A stretch of DNA of 35,433 nucleotides from Pseudomonadota bacterium (GTDB taxonomy: Bacteria; Pseudomonadota; Alphaproteobacteria; Azospirillales; Azospirillaceae), in NCBI GenBank assembly GCA_023423695.1, contig JAFAFA010000041.1:1-35433 (forward strand), given 5' to 3'. The position numbers and the translations under genes are program-made. The notes under the pieces are model-generated. The model was not told where the DNA came from. It searched no databases and saw only the letters and a list, made by a program, of their open reading frames with translations. Shown in pieces: positions 21,958 through 32,558 of the stretch. Positions within the stretch are counted from its first letter, which is position 1, and each line of letters starts with the position of its first letter.

Positions 21958-22721
21958 TGAGCACGGATCTCAAAGAGGCGCTGTTCGCCACCGCGTTGCG
22001 GCTGGGCGACACGTCGCTGGTGCTGGGGCACCGGCTGTCGGAATGGTGCGGCCATGCGCCGGAACTGGAAGAGGACATCGCGCTGACCAACGTCGCGCTC
22101 GACCTCGTCGGCCATGCCCGCATGCTGCTGACCTATGCCGGCGAACTGGAGGGCAAGGGCCGCGACGAGGACCGCCTCGCCTACCGGCGCGACGTCTTCG
22201 ACTACCGCAACCACCTGCTGGCCGAGCAGCCGAACCGCGACTTCGGCCACACCATCGTCCGCCAGTTCCTGCACGACGCCTGGGCGGTGGAGATGTACGA
22301 GCGGCTCTGCGCCTCCACGGACGAGACGCTGTCCGGCATCGCCGCCAAGGCGGTGAAGGAGGTGCGCTATCACGTCCGCCACAGCGGCGACTGGGTGGTG
22401 CGGCTGGGCGACGGCACCGACGTCAGCCACGCCAAGGTCGCCGACGCACTGGGCCGCCTCTGGCCCTACACCGGCGAGATGTTCGAGCGCGACGAGGCCG
22501 AACAGGCACTGGTCGCCGCCGGCATCCTCCCCGACCCGGCCGAGCTGAAGGCCGCCTGGACCGCCCGCGTCGAAGCGGTGCTGGAGGAGGCGACGCTCGA
22601 CCGCCCGGCCGACGGCTGGATGCAGAAGGGCGGCCGCCGCGGCGAGCACAGCGAGCATCTGGGCTATCTGCTGGCCGAGATGCAGTTCCTGCCGCGCGCC
22701 TATCCTGACGCGACGTGGTGA
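21957..22721 (+). CDS. paaC: 1,2-phenylacetyl-CoA epoxidase subunit C
   Basis: PaaC is the structural partner of PaaA, a ferritin-like fold that has lost the di-iron site and stabilises the catalytic subunit. This 254-aa protein shows the family pattern LGDTSLVLGHRLSEWCGHAPELEEDIALTN, DLVGHARMLL, the DYRNHLLAEQPNRDFGHTIVRQF block, and VKEVRYHVRHSGDWVVRLGDGT. Length is normal. The start codon overlaps paaB by one base, and paaD begins 7 nt after the stop codon. Confidence 0.95.
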   Translation: MSTDLKEALFATALRLGDTSLVLGHRLSEWCGHAPELEEDIALTNVALDLVGHARMLLTYAGELEGKGRDEDRLAYRRDVFDYRNHLLAEQPNRDFGHTIVRQFLHDAWAVEMYERLCASTDETLSGIAAKAVKEVRYHVRHSGDWVVRLGDGTDVSHAKVADALGRLWPYTGEMFERDEAEQALVAAGILPDPAELKAAWTARVEAVLEEATLDRPADGWMQKGGRRGEHSEHLGYLLAEMQFLPRAYPDATW

Positions 22722-22728
22722 GGGCGAG

Positions 22729-23250
22729 ATGCCGGATGCAGCAGGCTGCTGGGGACCGGAACCGGACGCCGACGCGGTCGTGAAGGCCGCCTGGGACGCG
22801 CTGGCCGGTGTGATGGATCCGGAGATCCCGGTGCTGAGCATCGTCGATCTCGGCATCGTCCGCGCCGTCACGGCCGATGCGGACGGCCGGCTGTCGGTGG
22901 CCCTGACCCCGACCTATTCAGGCTGCCCCGCCACCAACGTCATCGTGCTGGAGGCGGAAACCGCGCTGGCCCGCGCCAAACTCGACGCCCGCGTGTCGGT
23001 GGTGATCGCCCCGCCCTGGACGACCGACTGGATCAGCGACACCGGCCGGAACAAGCTGGCCGAGGTCGGCATCGTCCCGCCGCCGCACTCCGGCAAACGC
23101 TCCCTGACCGCGCCGGACGAGGTGATCGCCTGCCCGCGCTGCGGCTCTACGGACACCCGCCAGATCAGCCGCTTCGGTTCCACCGCCTGCAAGGCGCTGC
23201 ACGCCTGCAACGCCTGCCTCGAACCGTTCGACGTGTTCAAATGCCATTGA
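22729..23250 (+). CDS. paaD: Phenylacetate degradation protein PaaD (MIP18/DUF59 family)
   Basis: PaaD is thought to help mature metal centres of the epoxidase system, probably the Fe-S cluster of PaaE; it is needed for phenylacetate growth but is not a subunit of the enzyme. This 173-aa protein has the DUF59 domain (about 15-100) with MDPEIPVLSIVDLGIVR and the conserved C66 in TYSGCPATN. A C-terminal zinc-ribbon-like region follows: C135-x-x-C138, C154, C160-x-x-C163 and C172. GGGCGAG precedes the ATG. Two REP-like repeats separate it from paaE, a break in an otherwise tightly packed operon. Confidence 0.93.
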   Translation: MPDAAGCWGPEPDADAVVKAAWDALAGVMDPEIPVLSIVDLGIVRAVTADADGRLSVALTPTYSGCPATNVIVLEAETALARAKLDARVSVVIAPPWTTDWISDTGRNKLAEVGIVPPPHSGKRSLTAPDEVIACPRCGSTDTRQISRFGSTACKALHACNACLEPFDVFKCH

Positions 23251-23267
23251 TGCGTGGTTGCCGCGAT

Positions 23268-23304
23268 TGCCCCCACCTAACCTCCCCCGCTGGGCGGGGG
23301 AGGG
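23268..23304. repeat. REP-like repeat, inverted copy (paaD-paaE gap)
   Basis: This is the reverse complement of the 990-1030 element with a few changes in the tail. The hairpin core CCTCCCCCGC-TGG-GCGGGGGAGG is intact. It faces the direct copy at 23335, so the pair can fold into one long stem, as in BIME elements. Confidence 0.75.
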
Positions 23305-23334
23305 ACTGCCGCCGCTCTCCCGAACAAGCACTTG

Positions 23335-23375
23335 CCCCCTCCCCCGCCCAGCGGGGGAGGGTCGGGGTGGGGGCA
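23335..23375. repeat. REP-like repeat, direct copy (paaD-paaE gap)
   Basis: These 41 nt are identical to 990-1030 in the nad operon, more than 22 kb away. Identity of a non-coding sequence over this length points to a recently mobile or gene-converted repeat family. It ends 41 nt before the paaE start codon. Confidence 0.8.
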
Positions 23376-23416
23376 ACCGCCGCGACCACTCCACCGGCCC
23401 GACCGAGGACCACCCC

Positions 23417-24496
23417 ATGACCAGCCCCAGCTTCCACCCGCTGACCATCCGCGAGTGCCGCCGGGAGACCGCGGACACCGTATCGATCGCCTTCGACGTG
23501 CCGGCCGATCTCGCCGACCGCTTCCGCTTCGTCCAGGGGCAGTACCTGACCCTCAAGACCCATATCGGGGATGAGGAGGTGCGGCGCTCCTATTCCATCT
23601 GCTCCGGCGTGGACGAGGGCGAGCTGCGCGTTGCGGTGAAGAAGGTCGATGGCGGCCTGTTCTCCACCCACGCCAACCAGTCGCTGGCGCCCGGCGCCGT
23701 GCTGGAGGTGATGACGCCGATGGGGCGCTTCCACACCCCTATCGACCCGAACGCCGCCCGCACCTACGTCGCCTTCGCCGCCGGCAGCGGCATCACCCCG
23801 GTGATGTCGATCCTGAAGACCGTGCTGGCGCAGGAGCCGAAGAGCCGTTTCGTGCTGGTCTACGGCAACCGCACCGTCTCCTCCATCATCTTCCGGGAAG
23901 AGTTGGAGGACCTGAAGAACCGCTATATCGGCCGGCTGGTCATCCACCATGTGCTGAGCCGCGAACCGGAAGAGGCCGGGCTGCTCGGCGGCCGGATCGG
24001 CGCCGGTCTGGTGCGCGAACTGTGCGCCGGTCCGCTGAAGGCCGAGGACATCGACGCCGCCTTCCTCTGCGGCCCCCAGCCGATGGTGGAGGAGGTGCGC
24101 GACACCTTGGCCGCCTGCGGCACGCCGCCCGCCAACATCCATGTCGAGCTGTTCGGCACCACGACCGCCGCGCGGCCCACGGTCAGGAAGGTGGCGACCG
24201 ACACCCCCACCGATGCCGCGACCATCGCCATCCTGCAGGACGGCAAGCGCAAGGAATTCACGCTGCCCTACGACGGCGACAGCATCCTCGACGCCGCCCA
24301 CCGGCATGGCGCCGACCTGCCCTATTCCTGCAAGTCCGGCGTCTGCTGCACCTGCCGCGCCAAGGTTCGCGAAGGCAAGGTCGAGATGGCCGAGAACTAC
24401 TCCCTGGAGCCGTGGGAGGTCGAGGCCGGCTATGTCCTGACCTGCCAGTCGCGCCCGCTGACCGAACGGGTCGTCATCGATTTCGACGCCGCTTGA
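23417..24496 (+). CDS. paaE: 1,2-phenylacetyl-CoA epoxidase reductase subunit E
   Basis: PaaE passes electrons from NADPH through FAD and a [2Fe-2S] cluster to PaaA. The 359-aa protein has three domains in order. The FAD-binding domain has R57-S-Y-S60 (RRSYSICSG). The NAD(P)-binding domain has AAGSGITPVMSILK (121-134) and FLCGPQPM (217-223). The C-terminal plant-type ferredoxin has cluster ligands C305, C310, C313 (SCKSGVCCTCRAKV) and C343 (LTCQS). The ATG at 23417 begins the family-typical MTSPSFHPLTI; the frame is open into the upstream repeats, which are not coding. It is followed 28 nt later by paaN. Confidence 0.95.
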   Translation: MTSPSFHPLTIRECRRETADTVSIAFDVPADLADRFRFVQGQYLTLKTHIGDEEVRRSYSICSGVDEGELRVAVKKVDGGLFSTHANQSLAPGAVLEVMTPMGRFHTPIDPNAARTYVAFAAGSGITPVMSILKTVLAQEPKSRFVLVYGNRTVSSIIFREELEDLKNRYIGRLVIHHVLSREPEEAGLLGGRIGAGLVRELCAGPLKAEDIDAAFLCGPQPMVEEVRDTLAACGTPPANIHVELFGTTTAARPTVRKVATDTPTDAATIAILQDGKRKEFTLPYDGDSILDAAHRHGADLPYSCKSGVCCTCRAKVREGKVEMAENYSLEPWEVEAGYVLTCQSRPLTERVVIDFDAA

Positions 24497-24524
24497 AGCA
24501 ACGAGAAAAAGGAAACGCCCCGCC

Positions 24525-26204
24525 ATGACCACCACCCCGCAAAGCCTGTTCGAGACGCACGAGGCGACGCTGCAGAAGGCCGTCGAGGCCTGCCGCAGCC
24601 GCGCCTACTGGTCGGCCTTCCCCGAAATGCCGAGCCCGCGCGCCTATGGCGAGACGGCGGCGGCGGATGGCGAGGCGGCCTTCGCGGCCTACCGCGACAA
24701 GCCTTTCGAACTGGACCAGCCGGGCGTCACCGGCACGGTGGGGGGTGAGCGCTCGCCCTTCGGCTTCGACCTCGGCATCACCTATCCGGTGTCGGACGTC
24801 GATGCGCTGGTGAAGGCGGCCAAGGCAGCGATGCCGGGCTGGCGCAAGGCCGGGCCGAACGGCCGCGCCGGCGTCTGCCTGGAAATCCTGAAAAGGCTGA
24901 ACGCCCGCAGCTTCGAGATCGCCAACGCGGTGATGCACACCACCGGGCAGGCCTTCATGATGGCTTTCCAGGCCGGCGCCCCGCATGCCCAGGACCGCGG
25001 TCTTGAGGCGGTCGCCTATGGCTGGAAGGCGATGACCGACCAGACCCCGGCCGCCCGCTGGGAGAAGCCGCAGGGCAAGAACCCGCCGCTGGTGATGGAC
25101 AAGCGCTTCGAGGTGGTCGGCCGTGGCGTCGGGCTGGTCATCGGCTGCGCCACCTTCCCGACCTGGAACGGCTATCCCGGCCTGTTCGCCAGCCTCGTCA
25201 CCGGCAACGCGGTGATCGTGAAGCCCGGCCCGACCGCCATCCTGCCGCTCGCCATCACCGTGAAGATCGCGCGCGAGGTGCTGGCGGGGTGCGGGCTCGA
25301 CCCCAACCTCGTCACGCTGGCGATCGGCGACACGATCGCCAAGGATCTGGCCCTGCGGCCGGAAGTGGCGGTGATCGACTACACCGGCTCCACCGGCTTC
25401 GGCGACTGGCTGGAGCAGAACGCCCGTCAGGCCCAGGTCTATACCGAGAAGGCCGGCGTCAACACGGTGGTGATCGACGGCACCGACGATCCCAAGGGCA
25501 TGGTGCGCAACCTCGCCTTCACGCTCAGCCTCTATTCCGGCCAGATGTGCACGACGACCCAGGTCATCTTCGTGCCGAAGGACGGCATCCAGGCCGGCGC
25601 TGAGCGCATGAGCTTCGATCAGGTCGTCTCGGCGCTGGCCGGCGGCGTCGACAAGTTCCTGTCCGACCCGGAACGCGCGGTGGAGGTGCTGGGCGCCATC
25701 CAGTCTGACGCCACGCTCGCCCGCATCGACGAGGCGGCCAAGCTCGGCACCGTCGTGCTGCCGTCGCGTGCCATCACCCACCCGAAGTTCCCCGACGCCC
25801 GCATCCGCACGCCGCTGATCCTGACCATGGACGCGGCCGACGAGGACAAGTACGGCCATGAGCTGTTCGGCCCGATCTCCATCATCGTGAAGACCGACAG
25901 CACCGCCGACAGCCTGGAGCGCGCCGCCCGCCTGACCCGCACCAAGGGCGCTCTGACCACCGGCCTCTACAGCACCGACCCGCAGCTGATCGAGCAGGCG
26001 ACCGACCTGTTCGTCGAGGCCGGCGTCGCCCTGTCGGTCAACCTGACCGGCGGCGTCTTCGTCAATCAGTCGGCGGCCTTCAGCGACTTCCACGGCACCG
26101 GCGCCAACCCGGCGGCCAACGCCGCGCTGTGCGACCTCGCCTTCGTCGCCAACCGCTTCCGCGTGGTGCAGAGCCGCGTTCCGGTTCTGGAGGCCGCCCA
26201 ATGA
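24525..26204 (+). CDS. paaN: Phenylacetate degradation aldehyde dehydrogenase PaaN (no hydratase domain)
   Basis: In the pathway, oxepin-CoA is opened hydrolytically and the resulting aldehyde is oxidised to 3-oxo-5,6-dehydrosuberyl-CoA. This 559-aa protein has the aldehyde dehydrogenase parts: FPTWNGYPGLFASLVTGNAV with VKPGP (233-236), the cofactor loop YTGSTGFG (286-293), general base E308 (YTEKAG) and nucleophile C342 (GQMCTTTQ). E. coli PaaZ is about 680 aa and ends in a MaoC-type hydratase; this protein ends soon after the dehydrogenase domain and belongs to the shorter PaaN family. Ring hydrolysis must therefore come from another protein, or this family works differently. AAGGAAA lies about 10 nt before the start. 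The stop codon overlaps the paaG start (ATGA). Confidence 0.92.
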   Translation: MTTTPQSLFETHEATLQKAVEACRSRAYWSAFPEMPSPRAYGETAAADGEAAFAAYRDKPFELDQPGVTGTVGGERSPFGFDLGITYPVSDVDALVKAAKAAMPGWRKAGPNGRAGVCLEILKRLNARSFEIANAVMHTTGQAFMMAFQAGAPHAQDRGLEAVAYGWKAMTDQTPAARWEKPQGKNPPLVMDKRFEVVGRGVGLVIGCATFPTWNGYPGLFASLVTGNAVIVKPGPTAILPLAITVKIAREVLAGCGLDPNLVTLAIGDTIAKDLALRPEVAVIDYTGSTGFGDWLEQNARQAQVYTEKAGVNTVVIDGTDDPKGMVRNLAFTLSLYSGQMCTTTQVIFVPKDGIQAGAERMSFDQVVSALAGGVDKFLSDPERAVEVLGAIQSDATLARIDEAAKLGTVVLPSRAITHPKFPDARIRTPLILTMDAADEDKYGHELFGPISIIVKTDSTADSLERAARLTRTKGALTTGLYSTDPQLIEQATDLFVEAGVALSVNLTGGVFVNQSAAFSDFHGTGANPAANAALCDLAFVANRFRVVQSRVPVLEAAQ

Positions 26205-27007
26205 GCGACCGGCAGACCACTGAGAAGACCATCCTTCTCGACATCGCCGATGGCGTCGCCACCATCACGCTGAACCGGCCCGACCGGCTGAACAGCTTCA
26301 CCGCGGCGATGCATGAGGAGCTGCGCGAGGCCGTCGGCGAGGTGCGCGACGACAAGGCCGTGCGCTGCCTGCTGTTGACCGGTGCCGGGCGCGGCTTCTG
26401 CGCCGGGCAGGATCTGTCCGACCGTGCCGTCGCTCCCGGTGCCCAGGGACCCGACCTCGGCGTGTCGATCGAGACCAACTACAACCCGCTGGTCCGCAGC
26501 CTTCGCGCCCTGCCGATGCCGGTCATCTGCGCCGTCAACGGCGTCGCCGCCGGGGCGGGGGCCAACATCGCTTTCGCCTGCGACATCGTGCTGGCGGCGC
26601 GCTCGGCCAGCTTCATCCAGGCCTTCTGCAAGATCGGGCTGATTCCCGACAGCGGCGGGACCTGGACCCTGCCGCGTCTGGTCGGCCACGCCCGTGCCAT
26701 GGGCCTCGCCATGCTGGGCGACAAGGTCCCAGCCGAGCAGGCGGAGGCCTGGGGCATGATCTGGAAGGCGGTGGACGACGACAAGCTGATGGCGGAGGCC
26801 GGCGCGCTCGCCCGCCAGCTCGCCACCCAGCCGACGCGCGGCCTCGCCCTCATCAAGCAGGCACTCAACGCCTCTTCCGCCAACGACCTCGACACCCAGC
26901 TGGATCTGGAACGCGATCTCCAGCGCGAGGCCGGCCGCACGCATGACTATCGCGAGGGCGTCGCCGCCTTCGTCGAGAAGCGCGCGCCGAAGTTCGAGGG
27001 GCGGTGA
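26201..27007 (+). CDS. paaG: 2-(1,2-epoxy-1,2-dihydrophenyl)acetyl-CoA isomerase
   Basis: PaaG isomerises the ring epoxide to oxepin-CoA and also shifts a double bond later in the pathway. This 268-aa crotonase-fold protein is close to E. coli PaaG. It has TLNRPDRLNSF (23-33), the oxyanion-hole segment GAGRGFCAGQDLSDR (61-75), VNGVAAGAGANIA (112-124), and D150 in GLIPDSGGTW, the conserved catalytic aspartate. The C-terminus is also typical (DTQLDLERDLQREAGRTHDYREGV). It starts inside the paaN stop codon (4-nt overlap) and shares one base with paaH. The PDLGVSIETNYNPL block identifies it as PaaG rather than PaaF. Confidence 0.94.
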   Translation: MSDRQTTEKTILLDIADGVATITLNRPDRLNSFTAAMHEELREAVGEVRDDKAVRCLLLTGAGRGFCAGQDLSDRAVAPGAQGPDLGVSIETNYNPLVRSLRALPMPVICAVNGVAAGAGANIAFACDIVLAARSASFIQAFCKIGLIPDSGGTWTLPRLVGHARAMGLAMLGDKVPAEQAEAWGMIWKAVDDDKLMAEAGALARQLATQPTRGLALIKQALNASSANDLDTQLDLERDLQREAGRTHDYREGVAAFVEKRAPKFEGR

Positions 27008-28524
27008 TGGCGGCGCTCGATCCCTCCGTCACCGTCGCGGTGGTCGGGGCCGGCGCCATGGGCCAGGGCATCGCCCAGGTCGCGGCGCAGGCCGGCCACC
27101 CGGTCCTGCTGGTCGACACCCGCCCCGGCGCCGCCCAAGCCGCCGTCGAGTCCATCGCCAAGGCCCTGACCACGCTGGTCGAGAAGGGCAAGCGCACCGC
27201 GGCGGAGCGTGACGCCACGGTAAACCGTCTGCGTGCGGTGAACGGCCTGTCCGACCTCGCCCCCGCCGGTCTGGTGGTGGAGGCCATCGTCGAGGATCTC
27301 GACGTCAAGCGCCGCCTGTTCGCCGAGCTTGAGGGCATTGTCGGCCCTGACGCCATCCTCGCCACCAACACCTCGTCGCTGTCGGTCACCGCCATCGGCG
27401 CCGGGGTGCAGCGGCCGGAACGGCTGGCCGGCCTGCATTTCTTCAACCCGGCGCCGCTGATGGCGCTGGTGGAGATCGTCAGCGGCCTCGCCACCGATGC
27501 CGCGGTGCTGGATACCTTATTCGACACCGCGAGAGCCTGGGGCAAGAGCCCGGTGCGCTGCCGCTCGACCCCTGGCTTCATCGTCAACCGCGTCGCCCGC
27601 CCCTTCTACGCCGAAGGGCTGCGGCTGGTGCAGGAGCAGGCGGCCGATCCCGCCACCATCGACGCCGTGATGCGCGAGGCCGGCGGCTTCCGCATGGGGC
27701 CGTTCGAGCTGATGGACCTGATCGGCCATGACGTGAATTTCGCCGTCACCCGCTCGGTCCACGCTGCCTATTTCGGCGACCCGCGTTTCCAGCCCTCGCT
27801 GATCCAGCAGGAACTGGTCGAGGCCGGGCGGCTCGGCCGCAAGACCGGCCACGGTTTCTACGACCACAGCCCCGGTGCCGCCAAACCGGTGCCACGCAGC
27901 GCCGAAACCGCCGCCAAGCCGCGGCGCGTGACCGTGCAGGGCGACCTCGGTCCCGCCGCTTCGCTGGTCGGGCTGCTGCGCGAGGCCGGCATCCCCATCG
28001 AGGAGACCCCCGGCCCCGGCACACTGCTGGTGGACGGCATCACGCTCGCCCTGACCGACGGCCGCACCGCCACCGCCCGTGCGGCGGAGGACGGCATCGC
28101 TCCGCTGGTGTTGTTCGACCTCGCGCTGGACTACGCCAAGGCCACCCGCGTGGCGCTGGCCCCCGCCGACGGCACGCCGTCCGAAGCGGTCGCCGTCGCC
28201 GCCGGGCTGTTCCAGGCGCTGGGCAAGGCGGCATCGGTGATCGACGACGCCCCCGGTCTGGTGGTGATGCGCACCGTCGCCATGCTCGCCAACGAGGCGG
28301 CCGACGCGGCGATGCAGGGGGTTGCCAGCGCCGCCGACATCGACATCGCGATGACCAAGGGCGTGAACTACCCGCTGGGTCCGCTGGCCTGGGCCGACCG
28401 CATCGGCCTGCCCCATGTGCTGTCCGTGCTCGACGCGCTGGCCCGCACCTACGGCGAGGACCGCTACCGCGCGTCCGCCCTGCTGCGCCGCAAGATTTCC
28501 GGAGGAAACCGCTTCCATGGCTGA
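27007..28524 (+). CDS. paaH: 3-hydroxyadipyl-CoA dehydrogenase
   Basis: PaaH oxidises 3-hydroxyadipyl-CoA to 3-oxoadipyl-CoA with NAD+. The 505-aa protein has an N-terminal Rossmann fold with VVGAGAMGQGIAQ (12-24), VEAIVEDLDVKRRLFAELE, TNTSSLSVTAI, the catalytic-region GLHFFNPAPLMALVEIV, and the first C-terminal domain (STPGFIVNRVARPFYAEGLRL, FGPFELMDLIGHDV-like, GRKTGHGFYDH). After a linker region (about 290-390) a second 3HCDH C-terminal domain follows (about 395-500), as in the roughly 500-residue PaaH family. The ATG at 27007 shares one base with the paaG stop codon (TGATG); a GTG precedes it directly. The 3' end overlaps paaI by 8 nt. Confidence 0.94.
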   Translation: MAALDPSVTVAVVGAGAMGQGIAQVAAQAGHPVLLVDTRPGAAQAAVESIAKALTTLVEKGKRTAAERDATVNRLRAVNGLSDLAPAGLVVEAIVEDLDVKRRLFAELEGIVGPDAILATNTSSLSVTAIGAGVQRPERLAGLHFFNPAPLMALVEIVSGLATDAAVLDTLFDTARAWGKSPVRCRSTPGFIVNRVARPFYAEGLRLVQEQAADPATIDAVMREAGGFRMGPFELMDLIGHDVNFAVTRSVHAAYFGDPRFQPSLIQQELVEAGRLGRKTGHGFYDHSPGAAKPVPRSAETAAKPRRVTVQGDLGPAASLVGLLREAGIPIEETPGPGTLLVDGITLALTDGRTATARAAEDGIAPLVLFDLALDYAKATRVALAPADGTPSEAVAVAAGLFQALGKAASVIDDAPGLVVMRTVAMLANEAADAAMQGVASAADIDIAMTKGVNYPLGPLAWADRIGLPHVLSVLDALARTYGEDRYRASALLRRKISGGNRFHG

Positions 28525-28960
28525 GACCCACACCGACCCCCAAAGCCTCGCCGAAGCGGTCGGCCGCGGCATGTACGAGCGCGACCATTGCGCCCAGGCC
28601 CATGGCATCGAACTGCTGGAGATTGCCCCCGGCTATGCCCGCATGGCGATGACCGTGCGCAAGGACATGGTGAACGGCCACGACATCGGCCATGGCGGCA
28701 TGACCTTCACGTTGGCCGACACCGCCTTCGCCTATGCCTGCAACGCGGCGAACGAGGTGACGGTGGCGGCGGGCTGCTCCATCACCTTCCCGGCTCCGGC
28801 CAGGCTGGGCGACGTGTTGACCGCCGAATGCCGCGAGGTGCACAAGCGCGGCCGCTCCGGCGTCTACGACGTCACCGTCACCAACCAGGACGGCACGGTG
28901 GTCGGCCTGTTCCGCGGCCAGTCGGCGCGTATCGCAGGGACCGTGATTCCGGTGGCCTGA
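28517..28960 (+). CDS. paaI: Hydroxyphenylacetyl-CoA thioesterase PaaI
   Basis: PaaI is a hotdog-fold thioesterase that frees CoA from dead-end ring-hydroxylated phenylacetyl-CoA thioesters and so prevents CoA depletion. This 147-aa protein has the family core NGHDIGHGGMTFTLADTAFAYACN (53-76), where HGG and the aspartate D68 are the expected catalytic elements, followed by VAAGCSITFPAPARLGD. GGAGGA lies 10 nt before the ATG. It starts within the last codons of paaH. A short hairpin (GCTGCC-TCT-GGCAGC, 28974-28988) follows in the gap before paaJ. Confidence 0.93.
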   Translation: MAETHTDPQSLAEAVGRGMYERDHCAQAHGIELLEIAPGYARMAMTVRKDMVNGHDIGHGGMTFTLADTAFAYACNAANEVTVAAGCSITFPAPARLGDVLTAECREVHKRGRSGVYDVTVTNQDGTVVGLFRGQSARIAGTVIPVA

Positions 28961-29028
28961 AGCCATCGAAGGCGCTGCCTCTGGCAGCCACGCTCACGAT
29001 CCCCATCTGATAGTTTCTGGAGCGAACC

Positions 29029-30237
<1,209 letters not shown>

Positions 30238-30311
30238 ACGCGAACCGGCATCGAATAAGGCCAACACCGGCCGTCAAGCGCCGGGCATCAGTACGAAGGG
30301 AGAAGCGCACC

Positions 30312-31637
<1,326 letters not shown>

Positions 31638-31650
31638 TACCACTGAGCCG

Positions 31651-31748
31651 TACGCTCGGCGGTAAGGGCCGCGACTGCGGCCCCGCAGGACCATGCCTGC
31701 GAAGGCAAGCGGCCGGACGGCCGCGCCCGCCGTTTTAGGGCGAGCGTA
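31651..31748. repeat. Long inverted repeat and multi-hairpin region after paaK
   Basis: TACGCTCG plus GGCGG (31651-31662) is mirrored by CCGCC (31727-31731) and CGAGCGTA (31741-31748). Inside lie smaller perfect stems such as GGGCCGC...GCGGCCC and CGGCC-GGA-CGGCCG. The right outer arm is shared with the 36-bp palindrome that follows, so alternative foldings are possible. Confidence 0.55.
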
Positions 31749-31776
31749 AAGCCTGACATGTCAGGCTTTACGCTCG
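31741..31776. terminator. 36-bp perfect palindrome between convergent paaK and marC
   Basis: CGAGCGTAAAGCCTGACA is followed immediately by its exact reverse complement, giving an 18+18 palindrome with no spacer and symmetric on both strands. It ends 10 nt before the marC stop codon and begins 103 nt after paaK. Placement between convergent genes suggests a bidirectional transcription end, though no T tract follows on either strand. Such a long exact palindrome may instead be a protein-binding or replication-related site. Confidence 0.6.
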
Positions 31777-31786
31777 ATAAGAAGAC

Positions 31787-32449
31787 TCAGCCCCTCTGCG
31801 ACAGCAGCGGGAAGGCGTCCAGAACTCCGGTCAGCAGGATCTGGACGCCGACGCAGAACAGCAGGAAAGCGAACAGCCGGGTCAGCACCCGCACCCGCGT
31901 CGGGCCGAGAAAGGCGACGATGCGGTCGGCGGAGCGGTAGGACAGCCAGATCAGCGCGGCGATCGCCAGCGCCGCCCCCGACATGCCCAGGAAGAACTCC
32001 ATCAGCCCGCCGGCCCCGTGCGTCGGGCGGGTGGAGCCGAGCGCGATGGCGACCGAAATGGTGCCCGGCCCGGTGGTGAAGGGGATCGTCATCGGGAAGA
32101 AGGCCGATTCCGCCAGCTGGTCGTTGTCGCTGGTCGTGGCGGCCTGCTCCTGCTTGCGCGCCTCGTGCCGTTCCGGCGCGGTCAGCAGCGCCCAGGCCCG
32201 TTCCGCCACCACGAAACCGCCGGCGATCCGCAGCGCCGCCATCGACACGCCGAAGAAGTTCAGCACATAGGCGCCGGCCCACAGCGCAGTCAGCATGACG
32301 ATGGCCGAATAGAGGCTGACCAGCCCGGCCAGCCGCGCCCGGTCGCGCGGGCTGCTGTCGGCCGTCACCTGACTGAAGATCAGCGCCATTGCCAGCGGAT
32401 TGACGATGGAGAACAGGGCGGTGAAGGCGAGCAGGAAACTATCGAGCAT
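31787..32449 (-). CDS. MarC-family integral membrane protein
   Basis: This 220-aa protein has six predicted transmembrane helices, beginning MLDSFLLAFTALFSIVNPLAMALIF, the first half of the MarC/UPF0056 fold. Family features are SIVNPLA in helix 1, RIAGGFVVAERAWALL before the central loop, and FFPMTIPFTTGPGTISVAIALGS in the second half; the NPLA and TGPG motifs are the repeated signature. A polar loop at about 95-115 (ERHEARKQEQAATTSDNDQ) is probably cytoplasmic. Despite the old name, a role in antibiotic resistance is not supported; the substrate is unknown. The start at 32449 lacks a strong ribosome site. The convergent paaK is separated from it by the 36-bp palindrome. Confidence 0.85.
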   Translation of the reverse strand: MLDSFLLAFTALFSIVNPLAMALIFSQVTADSSPRDRARLAGLVSLYSAIVMLTALWAGAYVLNFFGVSMAALRIAGGFVVAERAWALLTAPERHEARKQEQAATTSDNDQLAESAFFPMTIPFTTGPGTISVAIALGSTRPTHGAGGLMEFFLGMSGAALAIAALIWLSYRSADRIVAFLGPTRVRVLTRLFAFLLFCVGVQILLTGVLDAFPLLSQRG

Positions 32450-32558
32450 GGGATCCGGAGTGTGCGTCGGCTGTCCGAACAGTTAGCTGGGACGTGGCAA
32501 TGCTGGCAAGGGCGGCGTTGCCGTCCTCGGCTTCACCCGGCTCATCCCTTCACCCGGC

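Noticed and set aside
23258..23416. N-terminal extension of PaaE through the paaD-paaE gap
   Set aside because: The open frame there translates the palindromic repeats; the family start is at 23417.
24474..26201. 575-codon minus-strand frame opposite paaN
   Set aside because: PaaN on the plus strand has a complete aldehyde dehydrogenase active site and operon overlaps. The antisense product is Gly/Arg/His-rich with no domain and no ribosome site.
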